Source: Combretum micranthum
Taxonomy: Eukaryota; Streptophyta; Magnoliopsida; Myrtales; Combretaceae
Assembly: GCA_024138025.1 (NCBI GenBank)
Contig: JAMXBD010001038.1
Coordinates: 1 to 64,000, forward strand
Direction: 5' to 3'
Length of the DNA: 64,000 bases
The notes under the pieces were generated by a model. It worked only from the letters and a program-made list of their open reading frames with translations, had not been told where the DNA came from and did not search any database. Of this stretch, positions 35,111 through 46,454 are shown in pieces. Both the position numbers and the translations under genes were made by a program. Positions within the stretch are counted from its first letter, which is position 1. Each line of letters starts with the position of its first letter.

Positions 35111-36469
35111 AAAGATGAGTTGCCTATTAATGAGTCATTCCCTGATGAATATCTCTATGAAGTTTCAATTAAAGATATACCTTGGTATGCAGATATTGTT
35201 AATTACTTGGTAGCTGGAATTTTGCCTTACAAAATTACTCATCACCAGAAACGAAAATTTTTATCAGATATGAAATATTATTTCTGGGATGAGCCATTTC
35301 TTTTTAAAAGTTGTCCAGACCAAGTAATTAGACGATGTGTACCTGCATCTGAAATTGCTGATATACTTTATCATTGCCATAATCGAGAAACTGGTGGTCA
35401 TTTTGGTGCTGAAAGAACTGCTGCAAAAGTTCTTCAATGTGGATTTTATTGGCCCACTCTATTCAAGGATTGCAGAGCATATGTGCAGAGTTGTGATCAA
35501 TGTCAGAGAACAGGGAATATTTCCAAGAGGCATGAGATGCCACAGCATGGGATACTAGTGATTGAAATTTTCGATGTTTGGGGGATTGACTTTATGGGAC
35601 CATTCCCATCATCCTTCAACAACAAGTATATCCTTGTGGCAGTTGACTATGTATCTAAGTGGGTTGAAGCTGTTGCGCTTCCGACTAATGATGCACGAGG
35701 AGTACTTAAATTCTTAAAAAGAAATATTTTCACTAGATTTGGGACACCACGAGCAATTATTAGTGATGGAGGAACTCATTTTTGCAATAAACAATTTGAT
35801 AGTTTACTTGCAAAGTATGGTGTGAGACATAAGGTTGCTACACCTTATCATCCTCAAACAAGTGGTCAGGTGGAGCTATCTAATAGAGAGCTTAAGCGAA
35901 TCCTTGAAAAGACAGTTAATTCATCAAGGAAGGATTGGTCGCTAAAGCTTGATAATGCACTTTAGGCTTACCGCACTGCTTATAAGAATCCTATTGGGAT
36001 GTCCCCATATCGCATGCTATATGGAAAGGCTTGTCATCTCCCTATAGAGTTGGAACATAAAGCTTATTGGGCAATAAAGTTTTTGAACTTTGACAGACAA
36101 GCTGCTGGTGAACATAGGTTACTCCAATTGAATGAGTTGGATGAGTTTCGAAATGATGCTTTTGAGAATGCTCATATCTATAAGGAGAAAACCAAGAAGT
36201 GGCATGACAAGCAAATCCTATATCGTGAGTTTAAGGAAGGACAAAAAGTTCTACTTTATAACTCTCGGTTAAGGTTATTCCTAGGTAAATTACGGTCTAG
36301 GTGGTCTGGACCATTTGACATCATCAAAGTGTATCCTTATGGAGTGGTTGAGATCAAAAGAGATGGGGAAAAATCATTTCAAGTCAATGGTCACCAATTG
36401 AAGCATTTTTGGGAAAGAAAGTTTGTGGAAGCAAGTAAGAAAGACGTGGATCTTCAGGATCCAAGCTGA
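35111..36469 (+). pseudogene. Integrase of Athila pol, one internal stop
   Basis: HHCC finger: [11 protein letters not shown] ... CDQC (about 35372-35505). Core acids: [17 protein letters not shown] and GQVELSNRE. The frame is open until TAG at 35963-35965, where relatives have Trp in ALWAYRTA (TGG to TAG). It continues in the same frame to 36469 with [24 protein letters not shown] and a [17 protein letters not shown]-terminal module. Apart from this nonsense change the domain is complete. No chromodomain. Confidence 0.88.
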
Positions 36470-37773
36470 GTTTGATCAAGCACTGTCGGGCTAAGCGACG
36501 TTAAACTAAGCGCTACTTGGGAGGCAACCCATGTCTAACTTAGTGTTTATTTTCTTAATTTTTAGTTTTCAGATCATGGCAAATTATTCTTGGAGCTTTA
36601 GATAAATACATTTGAGAAAAAGGTGAGGTAAGTAATCTTAAATTACTTAGTTATGAATTACACAGGATAATGGATTATTTTCTTATGTGTTTAAAAAAAA
36701 AAAATTGAAACATAGATACACGGCCTGTGTAGTGCCAATGTAGACCTTTATGCTGGCTGCGTGAAACACATACACTGCCTGCCATTCTGTCTCGGAAATT
36801 GAAAGTTGAATTGACAACACTGCCTTGAACGCCGCCGGCGTAGTAGATAATTTTACCGGCGTAGGACCTGCAACTCGAAAATTAACAGTTTCTGTCTGCA
36901 TGTTCTCATCACTTTTTCAACTACTCTCGTTCTTATTTGTTTCTTCCCAACTTAACTCCTCTCGGTGTGTATTGGCATTCCTCCTCTCTTGGATCATTTT
37001 GTAACTATCAAGTAAGATCTTTATCCATTTTTTTCTTGTTAATCTATCCAAGATATCCATGTATGTTGTAGTGGCTCGGATTTGGGTGAAGGAGTTTGTG
37101 TGTATGAGGGCTGAAGTGTGATGAACCATGTGGAGTATGAATGGTGGTTTGGATGTTTGAATTATTGGTTGATTTTGGGAGTTTATTTGAGATATTTTGA
37201 TGGCTGTTTTGAATTGAATTTCATTATATTACACATTTAGCATGTTTTGATCATTATTCATGAGCTAGGGTTTATGTTGATGCGTTTATAATTTTGTAAA
37301 ACGAATTTGGGCTTTTTGGTGTAAATGCAAAATTTGCTTGACTCAAGTGTTCATGATGATCGATTGCAATTCAGTACTTGATTTAGATAATGATTTCATG
37401 TATGCCCATATTTGTTTCTACTTTGTCTCATCTTTTGGATGCTTTGGTTACTTTAGTAGGAAGTGTGGAATTGTTTTGCGCTTTGTTGCTTTGCTAAACA
37501 GTGAATTGAGCATCAATTTGTGACCAACGTTTCTTTCTACACAACCTGCCTTGAACTATTCCACTTGCAAGTGTTGGTTGAGTTGTTGATCTGTTGATAT
37601 GCTAATATGATTTGTTGAGCTTGGGGTCTGATTTGTAAGATATAACATGATCTAGGCAAATGTTTAGGGATTAGTTTTGATTGTTTCACAGACACTAGCA
37701 CAGGGCTTCATGGTTTTGGTTGGTGCTGTCATATTGGTCTGTTTAAGCTTTCCTATTGGGCTCATTTGCAGAT
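36470..37773 (+). other. Spacer between integrase and third ORF of Athila
   Basis: About 1.3 kb without coding content. Contains a block at 36484-36531 (TGTCGGGCTAAGCGACG..., GCGCTACTTGGGAGGCAACC) that I recognise as common after pol in plant gypsy elements, and two GCCGGCGTA-like words (36834, 36855) shared with the LTR. It ends in a pyrimidine-poor but well-formed TTTGCAG acceptor at 37765-37771. Confidence 0.65.
37765..37771 (+). promoter_or_regulatory. Possible 3' splice site before the third ORF
   Basis: TTTGCAG three bases before ATG 37774. A spliced subgenomic RNA is the usual way env-like ORFs of LTR elements are expressed; the site is inferred from sequence and position. Confidence 0.4.
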
Positions 37774-38805
37774 ATGGCCCCCAGACAAAAAAGACCACGA
37801 ACCACTGATTCTTCATCAAGTGCACAAGCCCGAAATGTTTTATCCAGCCAGCAATACGCGAAAGACAACAAGAGGCGATTAATGAAGATGGATTTCATCA
37901 ATTCTCAATACATGGATTGGGAGTTGTTAGATGAGTTTGGGATTAGAAACCAGGTTGTTGAGTTGATTCGGGATCCGGCTTGGTTGAGGCTGTTTGAATG
38001 GAGAGAACCCGCATATAAGAATCTCACACTTGAAGTTCTTTCCACTTTGAAGGTGGAGTCAGAAGGGGAAAGGTCAAAGTTTATATTCCAAGCTTATGGA
38101 GAGGTGCATGAGATCAGATTAAAGTCTATGGGACAAGTGTTGGGTTTGTATGAAAGCGAGGCAAATAATTTGCAACTGACAAATTCTTGGCCTAAAGGAG
38201 CAGATGAAATGACTCAGGAGGCATATTGGTTACAATTGATAGATCCTTTGACAGAACCTTTTGTGGCTTCCAAGTCGGTGGCATCCATTTTTTCTAAAGT
38301 GGAATACAAGATCATCCATCACATCATTGCCCACATGGTGAGCTGTAAGAAGACAAGTCACAGTAAAGTGACTTCTTTTGACATGTTTTACCTCTTCAGC
38401 ATCATTGGCAATCACCGGATTGATCTTGGAGTAGAAGTGGCGAATTTCATCTTTAGACAAGCTGATGACACAAGAACTAAGTTCTTGTGTTGTGGAGGAT
38501 ATATAACCAAGTTACTGAAGGTAATGCAATTTTTTCAAGAACCTGAAGGGGATGTAGAGATCCCGAGTAAAAGAATTACATCTGCTCCTTTCAGGGGATT
38601 TGGTTTGTTCAAAGTTCCAAGAGGTGTGCCACCAGCAGTGGTTGAGGAACAGGATTATCAGGATATCTTCCCTGGAGATATTCCTATTGAGCTACCACCT
38701 TCATCATCAGCTCCGCCTCCTCCAGTTTCTTCTTCAGCTCCTTCTATATCGGATTGGGATAGGGTGGTTACTACCCTAGATAGATTGGAGCAAGGACATG
38801 ATTAG
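37774..38805 (+). pseudogene. Third ORF of Athila element (ATHILA-ORF family, env position)
   Basis: ATG at 37774 (MAPRQKRPRTTDSSSS) opens 343 codons. Family features are the basic Ser-rich N-terminus, YMDWELLDEFGIRNQVVELI, PAYKNLTLEVLSTLKV, EVHEIRLKSMGQVLGLYE and a Pro/Ser-rich end. No signal peptide or membrane segment is apparent, so 'env-like' describes position rather than a shown function. The TAG at 38803 is followed in the same frame by an open stretch interrupted only by one TAA and ending at TAG 38974-38976 (a Lys-rich then Asp/Ser-rich tail). This suggests the original protein was about 57 residues longer. Confidence 0.75.
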
Positions 38806-38976
38806 ATTTTGACTATCCTGAAATAAGAAAAAAAGAAGAACAAGGGGTTTAGAAAGCAGATGTTTCAGGCGATCAAGAATATGTTTTGTTGTATCAATTC
38901 TGAGAAAGGGTCGCAATTGCATTATGAGACATCCACAGATGATGATAGCAGCTCTAGCACGGAGGCAGAGAGCTAG

Positions 38977-40377
38977 AGTCCCTGCTAGCCCTTATGGATT
39001 TTGATTTGTTTTGTTTTTGCTATGATCTGTAGATGATTAGAACTTAACTTCTTATTTTCCTTTATCTTTTTTATTTGGTTTGTAGTTATCACAGGGCAGC
39101 ATCTTGCAGCTACACTCTATCGTTTTGGATGATTAGATTGATCATGCACGCTTTTTCAGGGAAGTCATTAGTTTCATTTTTTTTCCTTTCTCTGTTTGTT
39201 TTATTTCGTACAGTGAGGTCACTGTATATCTTAAGTGTGGGGGAAGGATAGTATTGAAACTAAACATGGTGATGGCTGGTGAAATATGAATTATATTCAT
39301 GATGCTTGTACCCACACTAATTGTTCTTGATCTAGTACATTTAAGGTCCAAATTTTTTTTAAAGAAAATAAGAATCTTGAGATTTGTTTCAAAATATGGT
39401 GGATAGCATCTAAATTGAAATGGAAGTAACTTACTAAAGGTCTTACTCATTAATTTTTGTGAATGGATTACTTTGTCAATATTGAGAAGTTGAATCTCTA
39501 AGAAGCAAACTTACTTTGTTTGTAGCTCTAAAATTTGAAGTTTGAGAGTAAGTCAAGTCCTTTTGAGAAAAATAACTAGGTTTACTTCTAGGAATAGTTA
39601 GTTATTATATAATCACTGGATTTTCCTATTGAGAAGTCATTTAACAACTAGTGAAAGAAGTAAAAGAAATTCATTTCTTAGTGATTCCCTATAAAAAAAG
39701 TCTTTGTATTGAATTGCAAAAGAAACAAGCATAGCCACTACTCCGCTAACTCAAAATGAGTTATGAGTATCCAAACTTGAATGTTAGAGTAAGGAAGAGT
39801 TCTTAGGGGTATCTAAAACCTGGTCACTTGGGTGATGAGCCCGAGATGTGCCGACTCAATGAACTCACTATAACGATAAGGGAAGGAATGGGCAAAAGTT
39901 CAAAAATAAAAGATGGAGACAAAAACCTCCCAAACAAATAAAAAAAAATGCTTGTATGAAAAGAAAAGAGAATGCAAAAATTCAATAAAAATAGGACTTG
40001 CAATAAAAGGGGAGATAATCTAGGGATTGAATAGATACTATATGCTTTCATTCTTTGTTACTTTGATTATATGTATGCTAAAAATCCATTGAAGTTTAAA
40101 TGGGTATTTTTCCTTAGTGGAATTGTGCTTACTTTTGGATTAGATAATTTCATTGTTAAAAATGAAGATTAAAGTTTGATTTTTCTAGATTAACTTTTGA
40201 ATCTTGATTTTAGTAATCCAATCACAAGCTCACAAGTTGATTTGAGCAGTAGGTCATTATAATTGCAAGTCACAAGTTAAGAAGATGCTTGAATAAATTA
40301 GTGAAATTGGTACAATCTATGACGGATTCTTATCAAATTTGCTTGAAGACAAGCAACAATTCAAGTGTGGGGGAATT
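38977..40377 (+). other. 3' untranslated region of Athila element
   Basis: 1.4 kb with no coding content. An exact copy of the PPT word AAGTGTGGGGGAA sits at 39233-39245, 1,130 bases before the true PPT. Confidence 0.7.
40363..40377 (+). promoter_or_regulatory. Polypurine tract of Athila element
   Basis: AAGTGTGGGGGAATT directly before the TGATGAAC start of the 3' LTR. Confidence 0.85.
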
Positions 40378-42030
40378 TGATGAACTCATATTTTACATAC
40401 ATTTTGTGGATAAAATTGATACAGATTTGATAGAAATCAAGTGGAATTTGTATTTATAAGTGTAAATTTTGTGAAATCAGGTCAACAAAGAAATAATGAG
40501 CAAATTCCAAAACTATTGGTTGAAGATCAACATGTACGCCGGCTCAAAAGCATCCAACGTCGCCGGCGTAGAGGCTGTGTAGAACGACCACAAAACCCAA
40601 TTCCTTAACGCAGGCTCGAACGCAGCCAATGTAGAGTTTAATGAAGCAAGGAACGCTGGCCATCTGGGATTCAATCTAGCCAGCGTACGTTCCTGCGTAT
40701 AATCCTATAGGAAATTTTGAATGATGATATACGTTGGCTAGATTTGAAGCAACACAGCCAGTGTTCATCAAGTGTAAGTTGAAGAGGCACTTTTCAAACA
40801 ACGAACGCCGGCCAGATCCACATTTATGCAGGCGGCGTACATTTTGTAACTGCCGACGTACATATATGTTAGTTTGTATTCTTCACGCAATTTTGCTATA
40901 TTTAACAGTGTTTTTGAGAAAGCAAAAGAAGAGGAGAGACACAAAAATATTCAGAAATATTAGTAAACAAAATGTTCTAGTTTGCTTTTCTTTTAGGGCA
41001 CTAAGACCCTAATGTTCTAGCAATTTAGAGTGGATTAGGGTTTAGCTACAATCAAGCGTTGCCTACAATTGTGGGATTTTGGATTTGGAAATTCCCATTT
41101 CTGAAAAGGAACCATTTTTAAGGTGTTTTCAATCTCTATTCTTTTATGTTTATGCTTGATTGTATATTGAGAGGCATGTTTTCATTGTCAATTATGAATA
41201 TGTATGAATGGATTTGATGATTTGATGCATGAATTGAATTGAGATTGGTGTTGATTATTTGGGAATTTGATTATCTTTGTTTGTAATCTGTTTAGTTTAT
41301 ACCTGATCAACATAGATTAGATAGAAAGGATTAAAGATACCTGAGAATGATTCAAATATCCGCACAAGCAAAACTTAGGTTTTTGAATATGATTTGTCAT
41401 AGAGATATGTAAATCTATGATAGAACTTGAGAATTCATTAATCTTTATGCGGTTAAGGTTACAAATTTGGGTCACTTAACGGTGCTTGTTTTGTATTCTT
41501 AAATAGAATAGTAATTTTGGTGAGAGCAAAATGCTATTAACCTGAAATCATAGATAAATTATCTTGATAGGATAGTCTATGCTATGAAAGATTTTGTTAC
41601 ATCGAGAGGTGAACAATTCTTAGATGAATTTGATCAAATCCCAAGTAATCAATGTTATATATCAATTTAAAGCATGAGTCATTTCACATGAGAATAGAAA
41701 TACATCATTCATATATCATCTGTATCTCCTAAACCTAAATCCCTCGTTATAGTTGCTGGAACATATGGTTTTAGTTCTTGATAAATCATTTGAAATCTAG
41801 TTTTTAATATAGATCAACATAGATTAATTACACATCTAAAAAATCAATTGCTTAGATTAGGGTAAAAGTTTAATTCTAGTAATTAGCCAATAGCTCCCTG
41901 TGGATACGACTTGGACTTTCCAGAAAATACTGCTTTGTACCCGGTGATTTTGCTGACTGGTTAAGTAATCCACTCGTGTTTGAAATTAAAATCTTTAGAA
42001 TACTGAGAAGTTTGGTTTACTACAGTTTCA
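40378..42030 (+). repeat. 3' LTR of Athila element
   Basis: Starts TGATGAACTC, ends CAGTTTCA, matches 29201-30854 with scattered, mostly transition differences (for example GCCGGCGTA at 29676 is GCCGACGTA near 40853). Confidence 0.92.
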
Positions 42031-42035
42031 CTCCC
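42031..42035. repeat. Target-site duplication CTCCC (right)
   Basis: Follows the LTR end TTTCA; identical to 29196-29200. Confidence 0.9.
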
Positions 42036-42133
42036 ATAGGTCCAATTTCGATTATACCATTTTAAAATTGGGAACTGGCAATTCAGGTCCAGATCCAGAC
42101 CCTAACCGAACCGTGACGATGTCTACTTCAAAT

Positions 42134-43129
42134 TAATAATAGATATAATGATGTTATTAAGGATATTAATTTCCTAATATAATCATATGTAAGTAATCAT
42201 TATCCAGGGCATCTTAGTAAATGAATAATCTATAATTCAATAGTCCAATTATTGAATTACCCATGTGTATAATACCAAGGAATGAGAGTCGAATCGTAAT
42301 TAGCCTACTGTCGCTTACTCGAATCTAGTAGAGGTCTAAACTTGAAAGAAATGGGTTTGAATTGTGGCAAGTAAGGATTTCTAAACAACAGATAAAGAAT
42401 CAGTGTTGCGTCAAACATCAGCTTGTGTGACCACTCCGATGTTGAAGTCATTAGTATTTGTCATGATCAATCCATGATCTAAGAGCAATCGAATACGACA
42501 TTACCTGTCCCTGGAAGGGCAAATGAGTGCTCATAGGTGGCTGACCTGATGGTTATGATCGTAGTGAGATCATATGTGGTTAGAGGCCATGGTGGGATTG
42601 TAGACGATTGGAGGCCACATCCCCATAATCTACTAGCCAAGACTAATCAAGCCATCCACACCAAGTGTGGAGATACCCAATCGACTTCTATAAGTTAAGA
42701 TCAATCGAGTTATCATGTCGAGCAACTAGAGACATGAGGATATACGAGTGACTTTTGTAGGGATCAGTGCGAGGCTTCTCATCTCTATTCAAGTAACTTA
42801 ACTACAAAAACTCTAAGTTTTTCTATAATTCTAAAGTCTAAGCTTTACTTGCCTAGAACTCTATTGTTTCTAATCCATTTTAAATAAACAAATAGTGAAT
42901 TCCACTTAGTTTTCCAAGTATTATTGGTTGGTATACTTAGTTTTTCTAAAAGAAGAAGGCCAGTTTTCAATTTAGCAAAGTTATGTTACAAACTTAGTGG
43001 AGTTTCCCATGATTATGTTTAGTAATTAACAATCTATGTTCAAGTGTTTCCATCATTCCTACAACAAGCATTAAGTGACCTTACCTGGGTAAATGCTTTG
43101 TAATAATTTTAGACTTTATAAATTTAGGA
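42134..43129. other. Unassigned DNA left of the old Tekay-type pol
   Basis: One kilobase of mixed composition (42280-42790 is less AT-rich) with no ORF or terminal repeat that I recognise. A Tekay-type gag would be expected here upstream of protease, but no zinc knuckle or gag motif could be seen. Confidence 0.4.
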
Positions 43130-43602
43130 AATGTTTTAGTGGGCAATCGTGTAGCTTATACTTTGTTTGATACTAGAGCCACCCATTCATTTATTACTCC
43201 ATCTGTAGCAAACCAAATTGGCTAGTCTATATTGAATTCTACTATATGTTTTAATATTAAACTTCCCACAGGTATTATAGTCGCAACTCAAGATCTAATT
43301 CAGGATTGTCCATTGAAGATATAAGGCCATGACATTAGCACTGACCTCATAGTATTGTTAATGCAAAAGTATGAGATGATCCTAGGAATGAATTGGATGA
43401 CTAGCATAAAGGCTACAGTAGATTGTCAAAGGAAAGAAGTGAGGTTTCAAGCAATAGATGGAAGCCTAGTTATTTTTGTTAGAGGAGAGTTGACCCATTG
43501 CAAAAGGAAGTAAGCTCGCTTGAGCTTCTATTAAGTAATGGACACCATCACTGGGGTTCATAACTTTCGTGTGCCATTGAAGAAGTAAGGTTAATTGATA
43601 TT
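43130..43602 (+). pseudogene. Protease remnant of old Del/Tekay-type gypsy pol
   Basis: AYTLFDTRATHSFITPSVA corresponds to the chromovirus protease LFDTGATHSFI; the catalytic Gly is Arg. MILGMNWMTSIKATVDC further on matches the ILGMDWL closing motif. Several stops. The reading stops abruptly at 43602, where solo LTR A is inserted, and is taken up again at 49875. Confidence 0.8.
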
Positions 43603-43607
43603 CCTGT
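43603..43607. repeat. Target-site duplication of solo LTR A (left, CCTGT)
   Basis: CCTGT here, CCTAT at 49870-49874; one transition apart. Confidence 0.75.
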
Positions 43608-44716
43608 TGAAATGATCTAAACAGCACCCATAATTCATTAAATTCAAATAAAATAGCTAGAAAATAATTAAGAAATTAAACAAGAGGATGAACAAAATTA
43701 ATTAGTGAGTTGGGGTAAAATAGAATTTAAAGATGGGGATAACTAATGGAAATTAGGTTGGAAAATCTGTTAAAGAAAAGCCTAATGTGAATGGATGACT
43801 ATGATTATACTATGTGCACTCTAGGGAGAGACCTAGAAACCTTAGACCGAAGCTACTATATAAACAACCTTATTTTCTGCCATTACCTTTTTAGGAAGCC
43901 TATTATAACCCTAAGGTAAGAAACCTAAATCCTAGCCTTTTTTTTAAATGTTAATTAAGTAAGATTAAGAGATGATTAGCACTAATCAACTAATATTACC
44001 CATTTTATGATAGGAAATGTGGATTATGAAGGTGAAGTAGGAGAAAAAGGAGTACAAGGAACCCAAGAAAATTCGTAACAAGGTAAGTGTGCAAATTTCA
44101 AGTGTCAAAATACAACGTTTAAGGTGTTTTAGATTTAGATTCTGACATAAGGATATTGTAACAAGTGAAAGAAGCGAGGGAATCAATTTTTGAAGTGTTT
44201 TGGATTTAGAAGAATCGCCTTATTGCTGCAACAATAAGGCAAGACTTAAAAGTCGACTTTTAGTATTATGAGTACATGAAATTGAGGAGATAAGGCTAGT
44301 CTCGAAATGTTAGAGAGAAGGATAAACATATTTCAAGTTGAAATTTTGTTAGACGCTAACTTTGAGAAGAAGTGAATGTTGTTATGCATCTAAATTCATA
44401 AACAAGATCAAGTAATTGGTAAGGAGTGATGTTATTGTTGTTGGAGTAAGTTAAATGAAGGATTACACATAAAAAGTCTTGAAAATTTCAGAGTAATCAT
44501 GATATCATGGTATTTGTTGTCAAACATAGATGTTTTAGGCTTTGAACTTGGATTAATCATGTTATAGCATACTAGAGATGAACGTAGTTAAGTCTAGACG
44601 TAAACACGATCACCTAAAACCTTTAAGATCATCAGAATTTGACCTAAGAAATATGTTTGGATAGAAATAACAAGTTAAATCGTGAAATATGCTAAAACTA
44701 GAAGAGCATGACAAGA

Positions 44717-45060
44717 ACACAATGGCGTGTTTCCCACCATGCTTCTCTCGGGCACGCAAATAAAGAAGAAATGAGAAAACCGAGAACAGCACGATGGGAA
44801 CATAACGTCATGTTTCCACCGTACTTCTCTCTATTTGAAAAACACAAAAGGAAACATAAACACAAAAAAAGTACAATGAAAACATAAGGATGTGTTTCCT
44901 ACCGGGCTTCTCGTTGTATCCAATAATGCCATGAAATGCAGAAGAACATGAGGAGATGCACGATGCCATATTTCTCCCGTGCTTCTCTCTGTTAATGAAG
45001 ACGTAATGACGTGTAAAGAAACACGATGGGATACATGATGCCGTGTTTTCCTCGTGCTTC
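44717..45060 (+). repeat. Five dispersed-tandem imperfect palindromes in solo LTR A
   Basis: Units start at 44717, 44789, 44871, 44958 and 45021 (spacings 72, 82, 87, 63). Each reads roughly GCACGATGGGAA-CAT...ATGTTTCC-CCGTGCTTCTC. In the best unit (44789-44824) the two halves are near-complementary around ACGT. They lie 0.6-1 kb upstream of the TATA box. Confidence 0.75.
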
Positions 45061-45676
45061 TTTCTATTCCAATATGTGCCTTGAGCACTGAGAAACACAA
45101 GGTGATACACTTCCCTATGCTTTTGGTCGTGCTTCCCCCTTTTCTTCTTCTGTCCTTCTTCAAATTAAATAAAACTTAATCTAATTTCTTCCTTGGACAT
45201 AATTAATCTTCTAAACTTGATTTTAGTTTTAGGGCATAATAATTAATTCAACACAACTTAGGTATAACAAACAAGATAAATGGATTAGGGATGGATAATC
45301 ATGAACTAATTTCGTTTTCTATCATGAATAATTTATTGGACTATTAATTTAGAAACAGATAATAAGCTCGGGTTGACCTATAGGTATGCAATAATTGCAT
45401 GTTACTTGCTAAAATAGTTTTAATAACTGGACTAAACTTAAAACTCAGTTTAAATGAGTCTTGGTTATTGTTTGACCGCTTACTCCAGGGGTGGTACCCC
45501 CATACTAAGGTATGAGTTTGATCGCAACTTTGGGATGATGCGGTAGTTTAAGCATTTAGGCCCCTATGCATGAGTGGTTAGGCTTGGCAGGTAGTCGATA
45601 AGGAAATTTCTGAGATCGCATGTTTGACTAGAAGCAGGTATAGAGTTGTAACGAGTTATACGATATTATGGGACCC

Positions 45677-45684
45677 TATATAAA
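45677..45684 (+). promoter_or_regulatory. Possible TATA box of solo LTR A
   Basis: TATATAAA in the context ACCCTATATAAAGGG. Confidence 0.5.
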
Positions 45685-46454
45685 GGGTTACAATACAGGG
45701 TTACAATGGACCATGCTTGTTGGTGGCAGCATATGAGAAGATGACCTAAACAAGACTATTTTCCTTATTTTGTTTTCGGTAAGTTTTTGGGACTTATCGC
45801 ACCCCCCTCTTCTGTGGTAACCCACTAAGGGAACCTTACCCTTTTTGTTGAGCAGGAGTCATGAGTACTATTTTATGTGTTTGTATTTCTATGATGCTGA
45901 GAATTCTTAGTTAATGGCTTAAATCTAATTAAACTTAAATCGTGCTTGTTGCATTAACCTAAGTGTGCATGACAAGCGAATATGTGCTTGATTATTGTTG
46001 TATTAAGCTTTGCCGCTCAATTTATATTATTTTAGGTACTGATAAGGACTCGTATGTGGATCTCCACTATGATTCTTTGGGTTTCAGAATCGACAAATAC
46101 GAAAAGTGATTCTGACAAGTTAAGACTTAAATGGAACTTTGAAAAGACTAATCAAATGCTTGTACTTTTATGTTTAAGGATGATTGTAAACTCTTAACTT
46201 TATTATTACTTCTAGGCTACCTTCCAAACATGTAATTGGGTTGAGCCTAGCTCCGCTTTTATGATCATTATCTTAAAATATTTTGAATTTTGAACCTTAA
46301 AATTTCCGTTTTACTCTTTCTTAAAGAATTGTTAAGCATGATGCTATAATGATTTCTAAAGTATCTATAAATAGTGTTTCAAATCAATATAGTTTTAATA
46401 AAGAGCATAATTATGATTTCATCTTCCTCCTAGACATCAAAAGTCTTGCACATG

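Larger units (their letters stand above)
29201..42030 (+). mobile_element. Complete Ty3/gypsy retrotransposon, Athila lineage
   Basis: A 12.8 kb plus-strand element with LTRs of 1,654 and 1,653 bp that differ at few positions and a perfect 5-bp TSD. The order is LTR, tRNA-Asp-type PBS, gag, protease, reverse transcriptase (FMDD), RNase H, integrase, a non-coding spacer with a conserved block, a third ORF of the ATHILA type, a 3' UTR with two copies of the PPT sequence, PPT and LTR. DLGAS protease, FMDD polymerase, tRNA-Asp primer and the third ORF all fit Athila. Coding frames are interrupted several times, so it is not autonomous as read. Confidence 0.92.
28453..42133. mobile_element. hAT-like non-autonomous TIR element, split by the Athila insertion
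   Basis: The element proper is 28461-42125. Its left end reads TAGACATCATCA; the right end, reversed, reads TAGACATCGTCA. Flanking 8-mers are TTTCAAAT (28453-28460) and CTTCAAAT (42126-42133), 7 of 8 identical, which is the TSD size of hAT transposons. Subterminal sequence is rich in GAACCG/CGGTT-type words on both sides (GGTTTTGAACCGG near 28479; CCGAACCG near 42106), as in many plant hAT elements. Without the Athila insertion (29201-42030 plus one CTCCC) the element is about 830 bp and has no transposase, so it is a MITE-like passenger. Confidence 0.7.

Noticed and set aside
37756..37773. Upstream TTG as start of the third Athila ORF
   Set aside because: The ATG at 37774 follows an acceptor-like CAG and begins the family's basic N-terminus.
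40378..42030. Env protein function for the Athila third ORF region or a viral gene in the LTR
   Set aside because: No signal peptide, membrane segment or fusion-type features could be seen; only the position is env-like.
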